Of a stretch of DNA of 64,000 nucleotides, positions 24,894 through 33,125 are shown in pieces. The notes below the pieces were generated by a model, which saw nothing but the letters and a program-made list of their open reading frames with translations, was not told the DNA's origin and did no database searches. The stretch's first letter is position 1, and each line of letters begins with the position of its first letter. A program made the position numbers and the translations under genes. Origin of the DNA: Chloroflexi bacterium OHK40 (GTDB lineage: Bacteria; Chloroflexota; Chloroflexia; Chloroflexales; Chloroflexaceae); the NCBI GenBank assembly GCA_004367505.1, contig SFCB01000028.1, positions 1 through 64,000 on the forward strand, written 5' to 3'.

Positions 24894-25925
24894 ATGCGCG
24901 AGCGCTGGGAGCAGTTCACGAACACGGGCAGTCGCTGGGGATCCCTGGTGCTTGTTGCCCTGCTGGCGGTGCTGCCGGCTGTTGCGCCGCCCTACCTGCG
25001 CAGCCTGGTGATCGAGGTGCTCATCCTGGCCATCTTTGCGATGAGCCTCGATTTGCTGCTCGGCTATACCGGCATGGTCTCCTTCGGGCACGCTGCCTTC
25101 CTCGGCCTTGGAGCCTATCTGCTGGCCTTCTTCACTCGCTCGGTCGGAGCGAACCTGCTCCAGGCGCTGCCCGTGGTGCTGCTGGGGGTCGCGCTGTTCG
25201 CGGTGGTGGCTGGTTTTCTGGCCTTGCGCACCAGCGGGATCGCCTTTCTGATGCTGACCCTGGCGATCTCCCAGATGCTCTTCGGGCTGGCGATCAAATG
25301 GTCGTCAGTCACCGGTGGCAGCGATGGGCTCGCAGTAGCCCGGCCCTACGTCGGCATCGGGGGCGCAACCCTGGGCTTCGGGCCAGACCGCAGCTTCTAC
25401 TACCTGACCCTGGCCAGCTTTGCGCTAGCCTGGTGGCTGCTGCGCCGGATCACCGCCAGCCCCTTTGGTCACGCCCTGCGTGGGATCAAGGCCAATGAGC
25501 CGCGTATGCAGGCCCTCGGCTACCGCACGCACCGGCTGAAGCTCACGGCCTTCGTGATCGCCGGTCTGTTCGCCGGGGTGGCGGGAATGCTTCTGGCCGC
25601 CTTCAACCGCCACGCCTCGCCCGAGCTGTTCGGCTGGGCCGTGTCGGGTGAGGCGATCATCATGGTCATCGTCGGCGGCAGCGGCACGCTGGTCGGCCCC
25701 ATTCTCGGCGCCACGCTGGTACACCTGCTGGAAAGCTACGTGAGCAGCTACACCGAGTTGTGGCGCCTGGTCATGGGTCTGGTCTTCGTCGGCTTTGTGC
25801 TCTTTGCCCCGCAGGGGATCATCGGTCTGCTGCGCCGCCGGGGGCGACCACCCAGCGAGGTCGAACTGGCCGCCGCGATCAAGGAGCCCGAGCCGGCCGC
25901 CCTGCCCAAGGAGCGTCGCACATGA
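24894..25925 (+). CDS. livM: Branched-chain amino acid-type ABC permease (LivM)
   Basis: Second permease, 343 residues. ATG 24894 is preferred because GGAG stands 9 bases upstream; an in-frame ATG at 24879 is the alternative. LivM features are LLLGYTGMVSFGHAAFLGLGAY in helix 3, the GIKANEPRMQALGY coupling segment and VGGSGTLVGPILGA near the C-terminus. A Pro/Glu-rich cytoplasmic tail follows. A 145-bp gap separates it from livH, unusually long for this operon type, but I see no promoter in it. The stop overlaps livG. Confidence 0.93.
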   Translation: MRERWEQFTNTGSRWGSLVLVALLAVLPAVAPPYLRSLVIEVLILAIFAMSLDLLLGYTGMVSFGHAAFLGLGAYLLAFFTRSVGANLLQALPVVLLGVALFAVVAGFLALRTSGIAFLMLTLAISQMLFGLAIKWSSVTGGSDGLAVARPYVGIGGATLGFGPDRSFYYLTLASFALAWWLLRRITASPFGHALRGIKANEPRMQALGYRTHRLKLTAFVIAGLFAGVAGMLLAAFNRHASPELFGWAVSGEAIIMVIVGGSGTLVGPILGATLVHLLESYVSSYTELWRLVMGLVFVGFVLFAPQGIIGLLRRRGRPPSEVELAAAIKEPEPAALPKERRT

Positions 25926-26680
25926 GTGCCCTGCTCGTCCTCGACCGTGTCCGGCGTAGCTTCGGTGGCCTGTGCGTCACCAATGCTGTCTCGCTCAGCG
26001 TGGCAGCCGGCGAGCGCCGGGCGCTGATCGGCCCCAACGGCGCTGGCAAGACGACGCTCTTCAACCTGATCAGTGGTGTGCTCCGCGTTGATGGTGGTCG
26101 CATCCACTTCGATGGCCGTGATGTGACGCACGCCAGCCTCGACCAGCGCGCGCGCCTCGGCATGGGCCGCACGTTCCAGCGCAACAATCTGTTCCCCGCT
26201 CTCAGTACCCTGGAGAATGTGCGCCTGGCGGTGCAACAACGGGCCGGCCTCAGCGCGCGCATGTTCCGCCCCGCTCGAAGCTACCATGCCGTGACCGACG
26301 AGGCGCGGGAGTTGCTCGATCGGGTGGGCCTGCGTGACCGCGCCGACGCAGCGGCAGGCGAGCTAGCCTATGGCCAGCAGCGAGCCCTGGAGATTGCCCT
26401 GGCGCTGGCTCTGCACCCGCGCCTACTCCTGCTCGACGAGCCTACCTCTGGCATGGGGCCCGCCGAGACGGCCGAACTGATCGACCTGATCGCCGGCCTT
26501 CCACGTGAGATCACGCTCCTGATCATCGAGCACGATATCGACGCCGTGTTCCGGCTGGCCGACCGGATCAGCGTGCTCTCCTTCGGTAGCCTGCTCGCCG
26601 AGGGGAGCGTTGAGCAGATTCGGGCCAACCCGCAGGTTCAGGAAGTCTACCTGGGCCAGTCCACCGATGAGGTGCACTGA
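25922..26680 (+). CDS. livG: Branched-chain amino acid-type ABC ATP-binding protein (LivG)
   Basis: 252 residues from an ATG overlapping livM. Walker A is GPNGAGKTT (residues ~38-46). The linker AYGQQRALEIALAL replaces the usual LSGGQ with a YGQQR form typical of LivG. Walker B is LLLLDEPTSGMG with the catalytic Glu, and the H-loop is IIEHDIDAVF. The GRTFQRNNLFP Q-loop is also typical. It pairs with LivF, whose gene overlaps it by one base. Confidence 0.95.
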   Translation: MSALLVLDRVRRSFGGLCVTNAVSLSVAAGERRALIGPNGAGKTTLFNLISGVLRVDGGRIHFDGRDVTHASLDQRARLGMGRTFQRNNLFPALSTLENVRLAVQQRAGLSARMFRPARSYHAVTDEARELLDRVGLRDRADAAAGELAYGQQRALEIALALALHPRLLLLDEPTSGMGPAETAELIDLIAGLPREITLLIIEHDIDAVFRLADRISVLSFGSLLAEGSVEQIRANPQVQEVYLGQSTDEVH

Positions 26681-27381
26681 TGCTGCTCGCGCTTCAGGGC
26701 GTGCATACATACTACGGTAATAGCCACGTGCTCCACGGCGTCTCGCTGGAGCTGGAGGCGGGGCGTACCGTGGCCCTGCTCGGTCGCAACGGCGCCGGCA
26801 AAACCACCACGATTAGCTCGATTGTCGGTTTCGTTCCGCCCCGCTCCGGTAAAGTCCTCTTCAAGGGCCAGGATGTGACGGGTGCGCAGCCCCACGCCCT
26901 GGCCCGTATGGGGGTCGGCCTGGTGCCTCAGGGCCGGCGGATCTTTCCGAACTTGAGTGTGCGGGAGAATATCGCCCTTGCTCAGCGCGCCGCCGGTCGC
27001 CGCACCGGCTGGAGCCTGGAGCGGATCTACGCCCAGTTCCCGATCTTGCAGGAGCGCGCCGCCATTGGTGGCGCGCAGCTCAGTGGCGGTGAGCAGCAGA
27101 TGCTGGCGATCGCCCGCGCCATGGCCGTCGGCCCCGAGTTGCTGCTGCTCGATGAGCCATCCGAGGGCCTGGCACCCTTAATCGTCGCTGAGATCGGTCG
27201 CGTGATGCGAGCCCTCAAGCAGGAGGGCCTGGCCATGCTCCTCGTCGAGCAGCACGTCCCGCTCGCCCTCTCGGTCGCCGACACGGTGTATGTGCTCAAC
27301 AAGGGCCAGATCGTGTTCAGCGGCAGCCCCCAGGCCCTCGCCGCCGATGCGGCCCTCAAGCAGCAGTACCTCGGGATCTGA
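26680..27381 (+). CDS. livF: Branched-chain amino acid-type ABC ATP-binding protein (LivF)
   Basis: 233 residues, the family norm. Walker A GRNGAGKTT, Q-loop VPQGRRIFPNLSVREN, signature LSGGEQQMLAIARA, Walker B LLLLDEPSEGL and H-loop VEQHVPLAL are all intact. It closes the first transcriptional block of the island. The second operator-controlled promoter begins 60 bases downstream. Confidence 0.95.
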   Translation: MLLALQGVHTYYGNSHVLHGVSLELEAGRTVALLGRNGAGKTTTISSIVGFVPPRSGKVLFKGQDVTGAQPHALARMGVGLVPQGRRIFPNLSVRENIALAQRAAGRRTGWSLERIYAQFPILQERAAIGGAQLSGGEQQMLAIARAMAVGPELLLLDEPSEGLAPLIVAEIGRVMRALKQEGLAMLLVEQHVPLALSVADTVYVLNKGQIVFSGSPQALAADAALKQQYLGI

Positions 27382-27440
27382 TCGGGGGTTGGCTATGGCC
27401 GGGCCGGGGGGGCGGACCCGCGTCGCCACTCTCAACGGGA

Positions 27441-27469
27441 TTGACACCGCGCTCGCGCCACGCTACAAT
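27441..27469 (+). promoter_or_regulatory. Strong sigma70-type promoter of the Paa-like operon
   Basis: TTGACA (27441-27446), a 17-base spacer, then TACAAT (27464-27469). The expected start is at about 27476, inside the operator that follows. The design matches the promoter at 18423. Confidence 0.82.
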
Positions 27470-27471
27470 AA

Positions 27472-27493
27472 ACTGACTGACCAAACAGTCAGT
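27472..27493 (+). promoter_or_regulatory. Operator TGACTG-N6-CAGTCA, extended palindrome
   Basis: The same 6-6-6 operator as at 18463, here extended to eight perfect base pairs per arm (ACTGACTG and CAGTCAGT around ACCAAA). It spans the predicted transcript start, so binding would directly occlude RNA polymerase. Confidence 0.8.
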
Positions 27494-27517
27494 CTTCGTC
27501 CGTGAGAAGGAGCCAGT

Positions 27518-28465
27518 ATGAGCGCTACCACCGACGAGATCCTGCGGGCCAGAATCCAGTCGGGCCGCCTGGTCGAGCATCCCGACCAGGCCAACGAGGC
27601 CTACCTGAAGGGCCTCATCCGCACCCTGATCGTCTCCGCCGACACCGAGTTGATCAGCGCGCCGGCCTACATGCGCGCCGCCCAGAACATGGCCACCCTG
27701 CCCAGTGCCAACAGCCTGATCTCGGCCCTCGGCATCATCCAGGACGAGCTCGGCCACGCCCACATTGCCTACCGCATGCTGCGCGACCTCGGCGTCGATA
27801 CCGATGCCCTGATCTACGAGCGCGCCGCGCGCGACTTCAAGTATCCCTACGCCTTCGACGTGCCCCTCGACACCTGGACCGAGCTGGTGGTGGCCAATGG
27901 CTTCTACGACCGGGCCGGCTTCGTGCTGCTCGGCGACATTTTCCACCACACGAGCTACGGCCCCTGGAAGCGCGCGCTGGCCAAGGTCGATCGCGAAGAG
28001 AGCTTCCATCTGCGCCACGGCGAGAAGTGGATGCGCGCCATGGCCCAGGACCCCGAGAAGAAGCCCGAGCTTCAGCGCGCCGTCGATTGGATGTTTGTGA
28101 TGACCCTGGAGTGGTTCGGCCTCCCCGATGAGCTTAAGCAGCACAACGACCAGCTCGGCTACGGCCTTAAGGGCGCCTCCAACGACACCCTGCGCCAGCA
28201 GTGGATGGCCACCGCCGTGCCGCTCTGCGCGTCGCTCGGCCTCACCGTCCCCGCCCACTTCGATGCGGAGCAGAACATGTACGTGATCGACTGCCCCTTC
28301 CCGATGCGCTTCGACGACGCCCAGAAGCGCTGGGCCGTCGAGGAGGGCCCAATCGGCTGGGACGAGGTGCTGGTGCGCTGGAAGCGCCGCGGCCCCGCCA
28401 ACGAGGAGTATGTCGCCAGCATCCAGCGCGGCTACCGCAATCTGCGCCAGCAGCTCGCGGCGTGA
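27518..28465 (+). CDS. paaA: PaaA-like catalytic subunit of an aryl-CoA epoxidase
   Basis: 315 residues, the length of phenylacetyl-CoA epoxidase PaaA. The diiron ligands can be traced: Glu44, Glu77 and His80 (DELGH), Glu122 (the position of PaaA Asp126), Glu161 and His164 (EESFH). The SYGPWKRALAKVDREESFH stretch closely follows PaaA. It should activate O2 to epoxidise a CoA-bound ring. In E. coli the partners are PaaB, C, D and the reductase PaaE; here B-, C- and D-like genes follow but no PaaE. ATG preceded by GAAGGAG. First gene behind the promoter at 27441. The ligase type upstream leaves benzoyl-CoA-like substrates possible. Confidence 0.9.
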   Translation: MSATTDEILRARIQSGRLVEHPDQANEAYLKGLIRTLIVSADTELISAPAYMRAAQNMATLPSANSLISALGIIQDELGHAHIAYRMLRDLGVDTDALIYERAARDFKYPYAFDVPLDTWTELVVANGFYDRAGFVLLGDIFHHTSYGPWKRALAKVDREESFHLRHGEKWMRAMAQDPEKKPELQRAVDWMFVMTLEWFGLPDELKQHNDQLGYGLKGASNDTLRQQWMATAVPLCASLGLTVPAHFDAEQNMYVIDCPFPMRFDDAQKRWAVEEGPIGWDEVLVRWKRRGPANEEYVASIQRGYRNLRQQLAA

Positions 28466-28472
28466 GGAGATC

Positions 28473-28778
28473 ATGCACGCAGAACCTAGGCTTACCAGCG
28501 CCCTGCGCGATGTGCTCGACCCGGAATACCCGATCAGCCTGGTCGACCTGGGGCTGATTCGCGGCGCCGTGCTTGAGGGCGCCACGGCGAAGATCCAGCT
28601 CACCTACACCTGTATGGGCTGCCCGGCGATGGACCTGATCCAGGACGACATCCGCGCGCGGCTGCTTCAGCTCGATGAGGTCGAGCGGGTTGAGATCGAG
28701 GTGGTGTGGGATGGCTGGTCGCGCAAGGATATCAGCCCGCAGGGGCTGATCCAGCTGCGCCAGGTAGGTGTAGTATGA
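28473..28778 (+). CDS. PaaD N-terminal-type protein (MIP18/DUF59 domain only)
   Basis: 101 residues, a single DUF59/MIP18 domain: LRDVLDPEYPISLVDLGLI at the start, LTYTCMGCPAMDLI with the conserved Cys pair and the VEIEVVWDGWSRKDISPQG end typical of PaaD. Canonical PaaD (~165 residues) continues into a C-terminal zinc ribbon; here the protein stops and the matching zinc ribbon is a separate gene at 30029. PaaD is thought to mature metal centres of the epoxidase. The ATG follows GAGGAG, eight bases after paaA. Confidence 0.85.
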   Translation: MHAEPRLTSALRDVLDPEYPISLVDLGLIRGAVLEGATAKIQLTYTCMGCPAMDLIQDDIRARLLQLDEVERVEIEVVWDGWSRKDISPQGLIQLRQVGVV

Positions 28779-28975
28779 GCCGTCCGATCGAGGTCTATGA
28801 GGTGTTCGCCGCGCGCACCGGCGCCAATCAGCCGCTACGCCACATGGGCAACGTGCGCGCCAGTGAGCCAGCCACCGCCGCAGTCTACGCGCGCACCATG
28901 TACGACGAATGGGCCTGGCGGCAGATGTTCGTCGTCCGCCGCAGCGCGATCATCACCGTGATCGCGCCGAAGTGA
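28775..28975 (+). CDS. paaB: PaaB-like small subunit
   Basis: 66 residues, overlapping the DUF59 gene by ATGA. IEVYEVFAARTGANQPLRHMGNVRASEPATAAVYARTMY resembles the core of PaaB (usually ~95 residues), which bridges PaaA-PaaC heterodimers in the epoxidase. The protein is shorter than usual at the C-terminus but ends in a clean strand (IITVIAPK). A second small protein with the same flavour follows at 28987. Confidence 0.75.
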   Translation: MSRPIEVYEVFAARTGANQPLRHMGNVRASEPATAAVYARTMYDEWAWRQMFVVRRSAIITVIAPK

Positions 28976-28986
28976 AAGGAGCGCCC

Positions 28987-29196
28987 ATGGAGCGCTACCT
29001 GGTTTTCGCCCGCGACGCCTACGCCGAGCCGCTGAGTTTCCAGGGCGCCCTGGAGGCCCCCGCCGCCAGCGCCCCCGAGCTCGCCCTCAGCACCTACGGC
29101 GACACCTGGCTCGAGCTGGTGCTCATCCCCGAACGGGAGGTGGTCTGGGCGATCGAGGAGCCGGCTGCGCCGGCCAGCCTGGAGGCTGCGCCATGA
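28987..29196 (+). CDS. Second PaaB-like small protein
   Basis: 69 residues. ERYLVFARDAYAEPLSFQGALEAP recalls the first half of PaaB-type folds (a V/F-A-R-x-x-x-x-PL-x-x-x-G pattern), so it is probably a PaaB paralogue. The ATG at 28987 follows AAAGGAGCG and the stop overlaps paaC. Two PaaB-like polypeptides in one operon could form an asymmetric bridge between PaaA and PaaC. The assignment is weaker than for the 28775 gene. Confidence 0.6.
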   Translation: MERYLVFARDAYAEPLSFQGALEAPAASAPELALSTYGDTWLELVLIPEREVVWAIEEPAAPASLEAAP

Positions 29197-30032
29197 GCGA
29201 ACCGGTCACCGCAGAGATCGACCGCCTCGACGGTAGCCTGCGCGGTGGTTCGCCGCTGGCCAACCTGGGCGGCGAGACCCTCGATGCGCTCGGCGTGCTG
29301 ATCGTGGTGCTGGCCGACAACGAGATGTTCCACGGCCTGCGTGTAGCCACCTGGGCTACTGGCGCGCCCTCCCTGGAGGCTGCCGTCGCCTGCGCCGCCG
29401 TGGCTCAGGACAAGCTCGGCCACAGCCGGGCGCTCTACCCACTGCTCGACGAGTTGCCTCTGGCCCAGGTCGGCCCGGCCCACCCCGCCGATAATCCGCG
29501 CACCCGCTTCGCGATCAGCTTCTTCGATCGCCCCTTCGACGACTGGGGCCAGGTGGTGGCCGCTCTGGCCCTGGTTAGCCCGGCGCTCAACCTGCTCTTC
29601 CACGCCGTGAGCGGATCGGCCTTCGTGCCGCTGGCCCGCCGCGCCCAGCACATTCTCGGCGAGGAGCGCCTGACCAGCGTTTATGCCGAAGGCCTGGCCC
29701 GCGACCTGGTGGCCGTGGAGCGTGGCCGCGAGCTGTTGCAGCGCCACCTCGACGCGCTCCTGCCTGAGTTGCTCTGCTGGTTCGGCCCGCCCGACGAGCC
29801 CGGCTTCGCGGCTCTCTGCGCGGCTGGCCTCATCCGCGACGCTGACCCCAACGCGCCCGCACCTACCAACGAGAGCCTGCGCCAGCGCTATATCGGCCAG
29901 ATCGCCCCGCTGCTGGCGGCGCTCGGTCTGCGAACATCCCTTCTCTGGAACGAGGAGTCCCGGCGATGGAGCTACGATCCGCTACCCTGGTCGCGCTGGA
30001 ACGGTCGCCGTCGCCGCCTGGCGCCTGTATGA
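29193..30032 (+). CDS. paaC: PaaC-like structural subunit of an aryl-CoA epoxidase
   Basis: 279 residues, slightly longer than E. coli PaaC (248). Helical ferritin-like protein: LIVVLADNEMFHGLRVATWATGAPSLE, AVAQDKLGHSRALYPLL and the RFAISFFDRPFDDWGQ region are PaaC-type. PaaC is the catalytically silent partner of PaaA; a DKLGH motif is kept, but the second E-x-x-H site is not obvious. ATG overlaps the preceding stop. Confidence 0.85.
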   Translation: MSEPVTAEIDRLDGSLRGGSPLANLGGETLDALGVLIVVLADNEMFHGLRVATWATGAPSLEAAVACAAVAQDKLGHSRALYPLLDELPLAQVGPAHPADNPRTRFAISFFDRPFDDWGQVVAALALVSPALNLLFHAVSGSAFVPLARRAQHILGEERLTSVYAEGLARDLVAVERGRELLQRHLDALLPELLCWFGPPDEPGFAALCAAGLIRDADPNAPAPTNESLRQRYIGQIAPLLAALGLRTSLLWNEESRRWSYDPLPWSRWNGRRRRLAPV

Positions 30033-30223
30033 GCGCGGAAGGGAACGACCAGCAGTCGGGAACGAGCCCCGGCCAGGGCGCGACGCAGCAGCCCTTTGCC
30101 CTCGCGTGCCCCTGGTGCGACTCGGCGCGTGTGGAACAGGTGGGCGTGATCGGGTCGCACCTGATGGTCGCGCAGTACATCTGCCTGGACTGCCGCTGCC
30201 CCTTCGAGTGGATCCGCCGATGA
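30029..30223 (+). CDS. Stand-alone PaaD C-terminal-type zinc ribbon
   Basis: 64 residues, overlapping paaC by ATGA and the hydratase by ATGA. A flexible N-terminal ~24 residues precede CPWCDSARVEQVGVIGSH and CLDCRCPFEWIRR, that is two C-x-x-C knuckles in the arrangement seen at the C-terminus of PaaD (CPxCGS...CxxCxxPFE). With the DUF59 protein at 28473 it makes up a PaaD split into two polypeptides. Confidence 0.8.
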   Translation: MSAEGNDQQSGTSPGQGATQQPFALACPWCDSARVEQVGVIGSHLMVAQYICLDCRCPFEWIRR

Positions 30224-31005
30224 GCGCCGACACGCTCCTCCAGCGGGAGCTCGACGCGGGCCTGTTGCTGCTGCGCCTGAACCGGCCCGACCAGCGCAAT
30301 GCCCTGAACGAACCGCTCCAGCAGGAGCTCGCTGCGGCCCTGCTGGAGGCCGCCGAGGACCAGGCAGTGCGCGCGGTGATCCTCACCGGCGCCGGCGAGG
30401 CCTTCTGCGCCGGCGGCGACCTGGGCCGCTTCGAGGGGCAGCGCAGCGGCGCGCTGTTCCGGTTGCACAGCCAGCGCCTCACGCAGCTGATCGGGTTGAT
30501 CGAGCGCGTCGAGAAGCCCGTCGTCGCTGCGATCAACGGGCTGGCCACCGGGGCCGGTACCCAGCTCGCCCTCGCCTGCGACTTGAGAATAGCCGCCGAC
30601 ACGGCGCGCCTGCTCATCCGCGAGGGCCAGATCGGGCTCATCCCCAGCCACGGCGGCACGGCGCGCCTGGTGCGGCTCGTGGGCCTGGCCCGCGCCCGCG
30701 ACATCCTGCTCGGTGGACGCGACCTGAGCGCCGAGGAGGCCCACGCCCTCGGCCTGCTTACCGCAGTCGTCTCTCCGGAACGCCTGCTCGATGAGGCCCG
30801 CGCCCGCCTGGCCGATGCGCTCAAGAGCGCCCCCCAGGCCTACGGTCTCGCCAAGCGCCTGCTGCTCCTCGCCGCCAGCGCCGACATGGAGAGTGCCCTG
30901 ACCGCCGAAAGTCTGGCCCAGAGCCTGCTGGTGCAGAGCGAGGATCACCAGGAGGGCCTGCGCGCCCGCCGCGAGCGCCGCCCGCCGCGCTTCAGCGGAC
31001 GGTAA
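30220..31005 (+). CDS. Enoyl-CoA hydratase/isomerase family protein, PaaG-like
   Basis: 261 residues, crotonase fold. The oxyanion-hole segments are GEAFCAGGDLGRF and NGLATGAGTQLALACDLRIAAD. The later catalytic Glu site reads LIREGQIGLIPSHGG rather than the classic hydratase GxPE form, which suggests an isomerase-type member. PaaG isomerises the ring epoxide to an oxepin, and this position, directly after the oxygenase genes, suits that role. It starts at an ATG overlapping the zinc-ribbon stop. Confidence 0.85.
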   Translation: MSADTLLQRELDAGLLLLRLNRPDQRNALNEPLQQELAAALLEAAEDQAVRAVILTGAGEAFCAGGDLGRFEGQRSGALFRLHSQRLTQLIGLIERVEKPVVAAINGLATGAGTQLALACDLRIAADTARLLIREGQIGLIPSHGGTARLVRLVGLARARDILLGGRDLSAEEAHALGLLTAVVSPERLLDEARARLADALKSAPQAYGLAKRLLLLAASADMESALTAESLAQSLLVQSEDHQEGLRARRERRPPRFSGR

Positions 31006-31062
31006 AGTCGTCTTTCGTGGTCTGTGTTGCGTGAGCCGGGCAGGGAGAGTGGAGAAAGGTTC

Positions 31063-31572
31063 ATGGCGCACCTGATCGCATTCGACGGTGTCGCGCCGCA
31101 GATCCATCCCGACGCGTTCGTCGCCCCCACCGCCGTGCTGATCGGCGCGGTCGAGCTTGGCGCCGGGGCTAGCGTCTGGTTTGGTGCCGTGCTGCGCGCC
31201 GATTTCAACCGGATCGTGATCGGACCCGGCAGCAGTGTGCAGGATAACTGTGTGCTCCACGCTGCTACTGGCGAGCCCACCCTGATCGGGGCCAATGTCA
31301 CCGTTGGCCATCTGGCCGTGCTGGAAGGCTGCGTGATCGAGGACGGTGTCCTGATCGGGATGGGCAGCATTGTGCTTAACCGGGCCCACGTCGGCGCGGG
31401 CAGCGTGCTCGCCGCCGGTAGCGTGGTTCGTGAGGGGCTGCACATCCCGCCGGGCGTGCTTGCTGCTGGCGTCCCGGCCGTGGTTAAGCGCCCCCTCGAC
31501 GAGGCCCTGCGCCAGCGAACCGCCCATGCCGCCGAAGAGTATCAGCGCCTGCGCCTGCGCTACCGGCCCTAG
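31063..31572 (+). CDS. PaaY-like gamma-carbonic-anhydrase-fold protein with a changed metal ligand
   Basis: 169 residues of left-handed beta-helix (hexapeptide repeats, VWFGAVLRADFNRIVIG). In the active-site strip His66 (VLH) and His83 (VGH) are present, but the segment usually written LHGC reads LEGC, so the third zinc His is Glu88. PaaY is a thioesterase-type housekeeping enzyme in phenylacetate clusters. The start ATG 31063 follows GAGAAAGG. A C-terminal helix closes the trimer as usual. Whether it binds a metal with His2Glu is open. Confidence 0.87.
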   Translation: MAHLIAFDGVAPQIHPDAFVAPTAVLIGAVELGAGASVWFGAVLRADFNRIVIGPGSSVQDNCVLHAATGEPTLIGANVTVGHLAVLEGCVIEDGVLIGMGSIVLNRAHVGAGSVLAAGSVVREGLHIPPGVLAAGVPAVVKRPLDEALRQRTAHAAEEYQRLRLRYRP

Positions 31573-31613
31573 GGGGTGGTGAGTGTCGCGCACGGGAGAG
31601 AAAGGAAAGGTCG

Positions 31614-33068
31614 ATGGCCCTGATGTTCATTGACGGCGTTCCTGTCGCGGCGCGCTCGGGCGCGGAGCGCCCGATCATCGATCCGGCCACCGAGGAGCCG
31701 ATCGAGACGGTGCCCGTCGCCGGCGCGGAGGATGTTGACGCGGCGGTGCAGGCTGCGCAGCGCGCCTTCGCCGACTGGTCGCACCGCGACGCCGACGACC
31801 GTGCCCACATCCTGCGCGCCGGCGTGGAGCGCGTGCGCGCCGAGCTTCCATCGCTCGCCGCGTTGCTCTGCCACGAGCAGGGTAAGCCCGTTGCCGAGGC
31901 CAGCGGCGAGCTGAGCCACTTTTTACACGGCGTCGAGTTCTATATCGACCTGGCGAGTAAGATCCGGGGCAGCTATACCGCCCTGCCCTCCTCGCTCGGC
32001 CCGGCCTACGGCATGGTGATCAAGCGCCCGATCGGTGTGTGCGCCGCGATCGTACCCTACAACTTTCCGATCACCCTGCTCGGTACCAAGATCGGCCCCG
32101 CGCTGGCCGCCGGCAATACCGTGGTCGCCAAACCCGCCGAAACCACGCCGCTCACCACCCTGCGCATCGCCGAGCTCTTCGCTGCGGCTGGCCTGCCCCC
32201 CGGCGTGTTCAACGTCGTCACCGGCAGCGGCCCGGTCGCCGGTGAGGCCCTGGTGAGCCACCCCGCCGTACGCCGCGTCGCCTTCACCGGCGGTACCGAG
32301 ACCGGCCGGCGGGTGATGGCGCTCGCCGGCCCGCGCTTCAAGCGCGTCTCGCTCGAACTTGGCGGCTCCGACCCGGTGATCGTCTGCCCCGACGCCGATC
32401 TTGACGCGGCCGTGAAGGGGGTGGTGATCGGGCGCTTCTTTAATGCCGGCCAGGCCTGTCTCGCTGCCAAGCGCGTCTATGTCTTCGCGGAGATTTACGA
32501 CCAGTTCGTCGAGCAACTGGTGGCCCGTGTGCGGCGCTATGAACTCGGTCCCGGCTGGACGAAGGCCGCCAGGCCGAATGTGCGCATGGGTCCGCTCAAT
32601 GCCCCCGCCGTGCGTGATACGCTCTCCGCCCAGCTCGCCGACGCCACGGCCCGTGGCGCGCGGGTGCTCTGTGGCGGCGGTGTGCCGCCCGAGCCGGAGC
32701 GTGGCTTCTACTTTGCCCCCACCGTGGTGGCCGACGCACCCCACGACAGCCGACTGGTGCAGGAGGAGGTCTTCGGTCCCATCCTGCCCGTCTTCCGCGT
32801 TGCCTCGCTGGACGAGGCCATCCGGCTGGCCAACGACTCGGCCTACGGCCTTGGCTCCAGCATCTGGACGAGCAACGTGAAGTGGATCCACCGCGCCGCC
32901 CATGAGCTCGACGCGGGCATGACCTGGGTCAATCAGCTGCACTATGGCTACGACGAGTTGCCCTTCGGCGGCTTGAAGGATTCGGGGATCGGCCGCGAGC
33001 ATGGCCCCGAGGCGATCGAGTACTATCTGGAGACCAAGTCGGTGGTGGTCGGTGGCCTTGGCGAGTGA
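31614..33068 (+). CDS. Aldehyde dehydrogenase family protein (second copy)
   Basis: 484 residues, clearly paralogous to the ALDH at 18531. It shows PYNFPITLLGTKIGPAL, KPAETTPLTTLR, FTGGTETGR, LELGGSDP with the general-base Glu and FFNAGQACLA with the catalytic Cys. Preceded by AGAAAGGAAAGG. Candidate for oxidising the aldehyde released by ring opening, since no PaaZ fusion (ALDH plus MaoC hydratase) is present. Confidence 0.93.
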   Translation: MALMFIDGVPVAARSGAERPIIDPATEEPIETVPVAGAEDVDAAVQAAQRAFADWSHRDADDRAHILRAGVERVRAELPSLAALLCHEQGKPVAEASGELSHFLHGVEFYIDLASKIRGSYTALPSSLGPAYGMVIKRPIGVCAAIVPYNFPITLLGTKIGPALAAGNTVVAKPAETTPLTTLRIAELFAAAGLPPGVFNVVTGSGPVAGEALVSHPAVRRVAFTGGTETGRRVMALAGPRFKRVSLELGGSDPVIVCPDADLDAAVKGVVIGRFFNAGQACLAAKRVYVFAEIYDQFVEQLVARVRRYELGPGWTKAARPNVRMGPLNAPAVRDTLSAQLADATARGARVLCGGGVPPEPERGFYFAPTVVADAPHDSRLVQEEVFGPILPVFRVASLDEAIRLANDSAYGLGSSIWTSNVKWIHRAAHELDAGMTWVNQLHYGYDELPFGGLKDSGIGREHGPEAIEYYLETKSVVVGGLGE

Positions 33069-33125
33069 ACGATGAAGAGTCGGCGGCCAGCAGAGTTCCT
33101 GCCAGCTGCCAGGAGAGGATGTATC

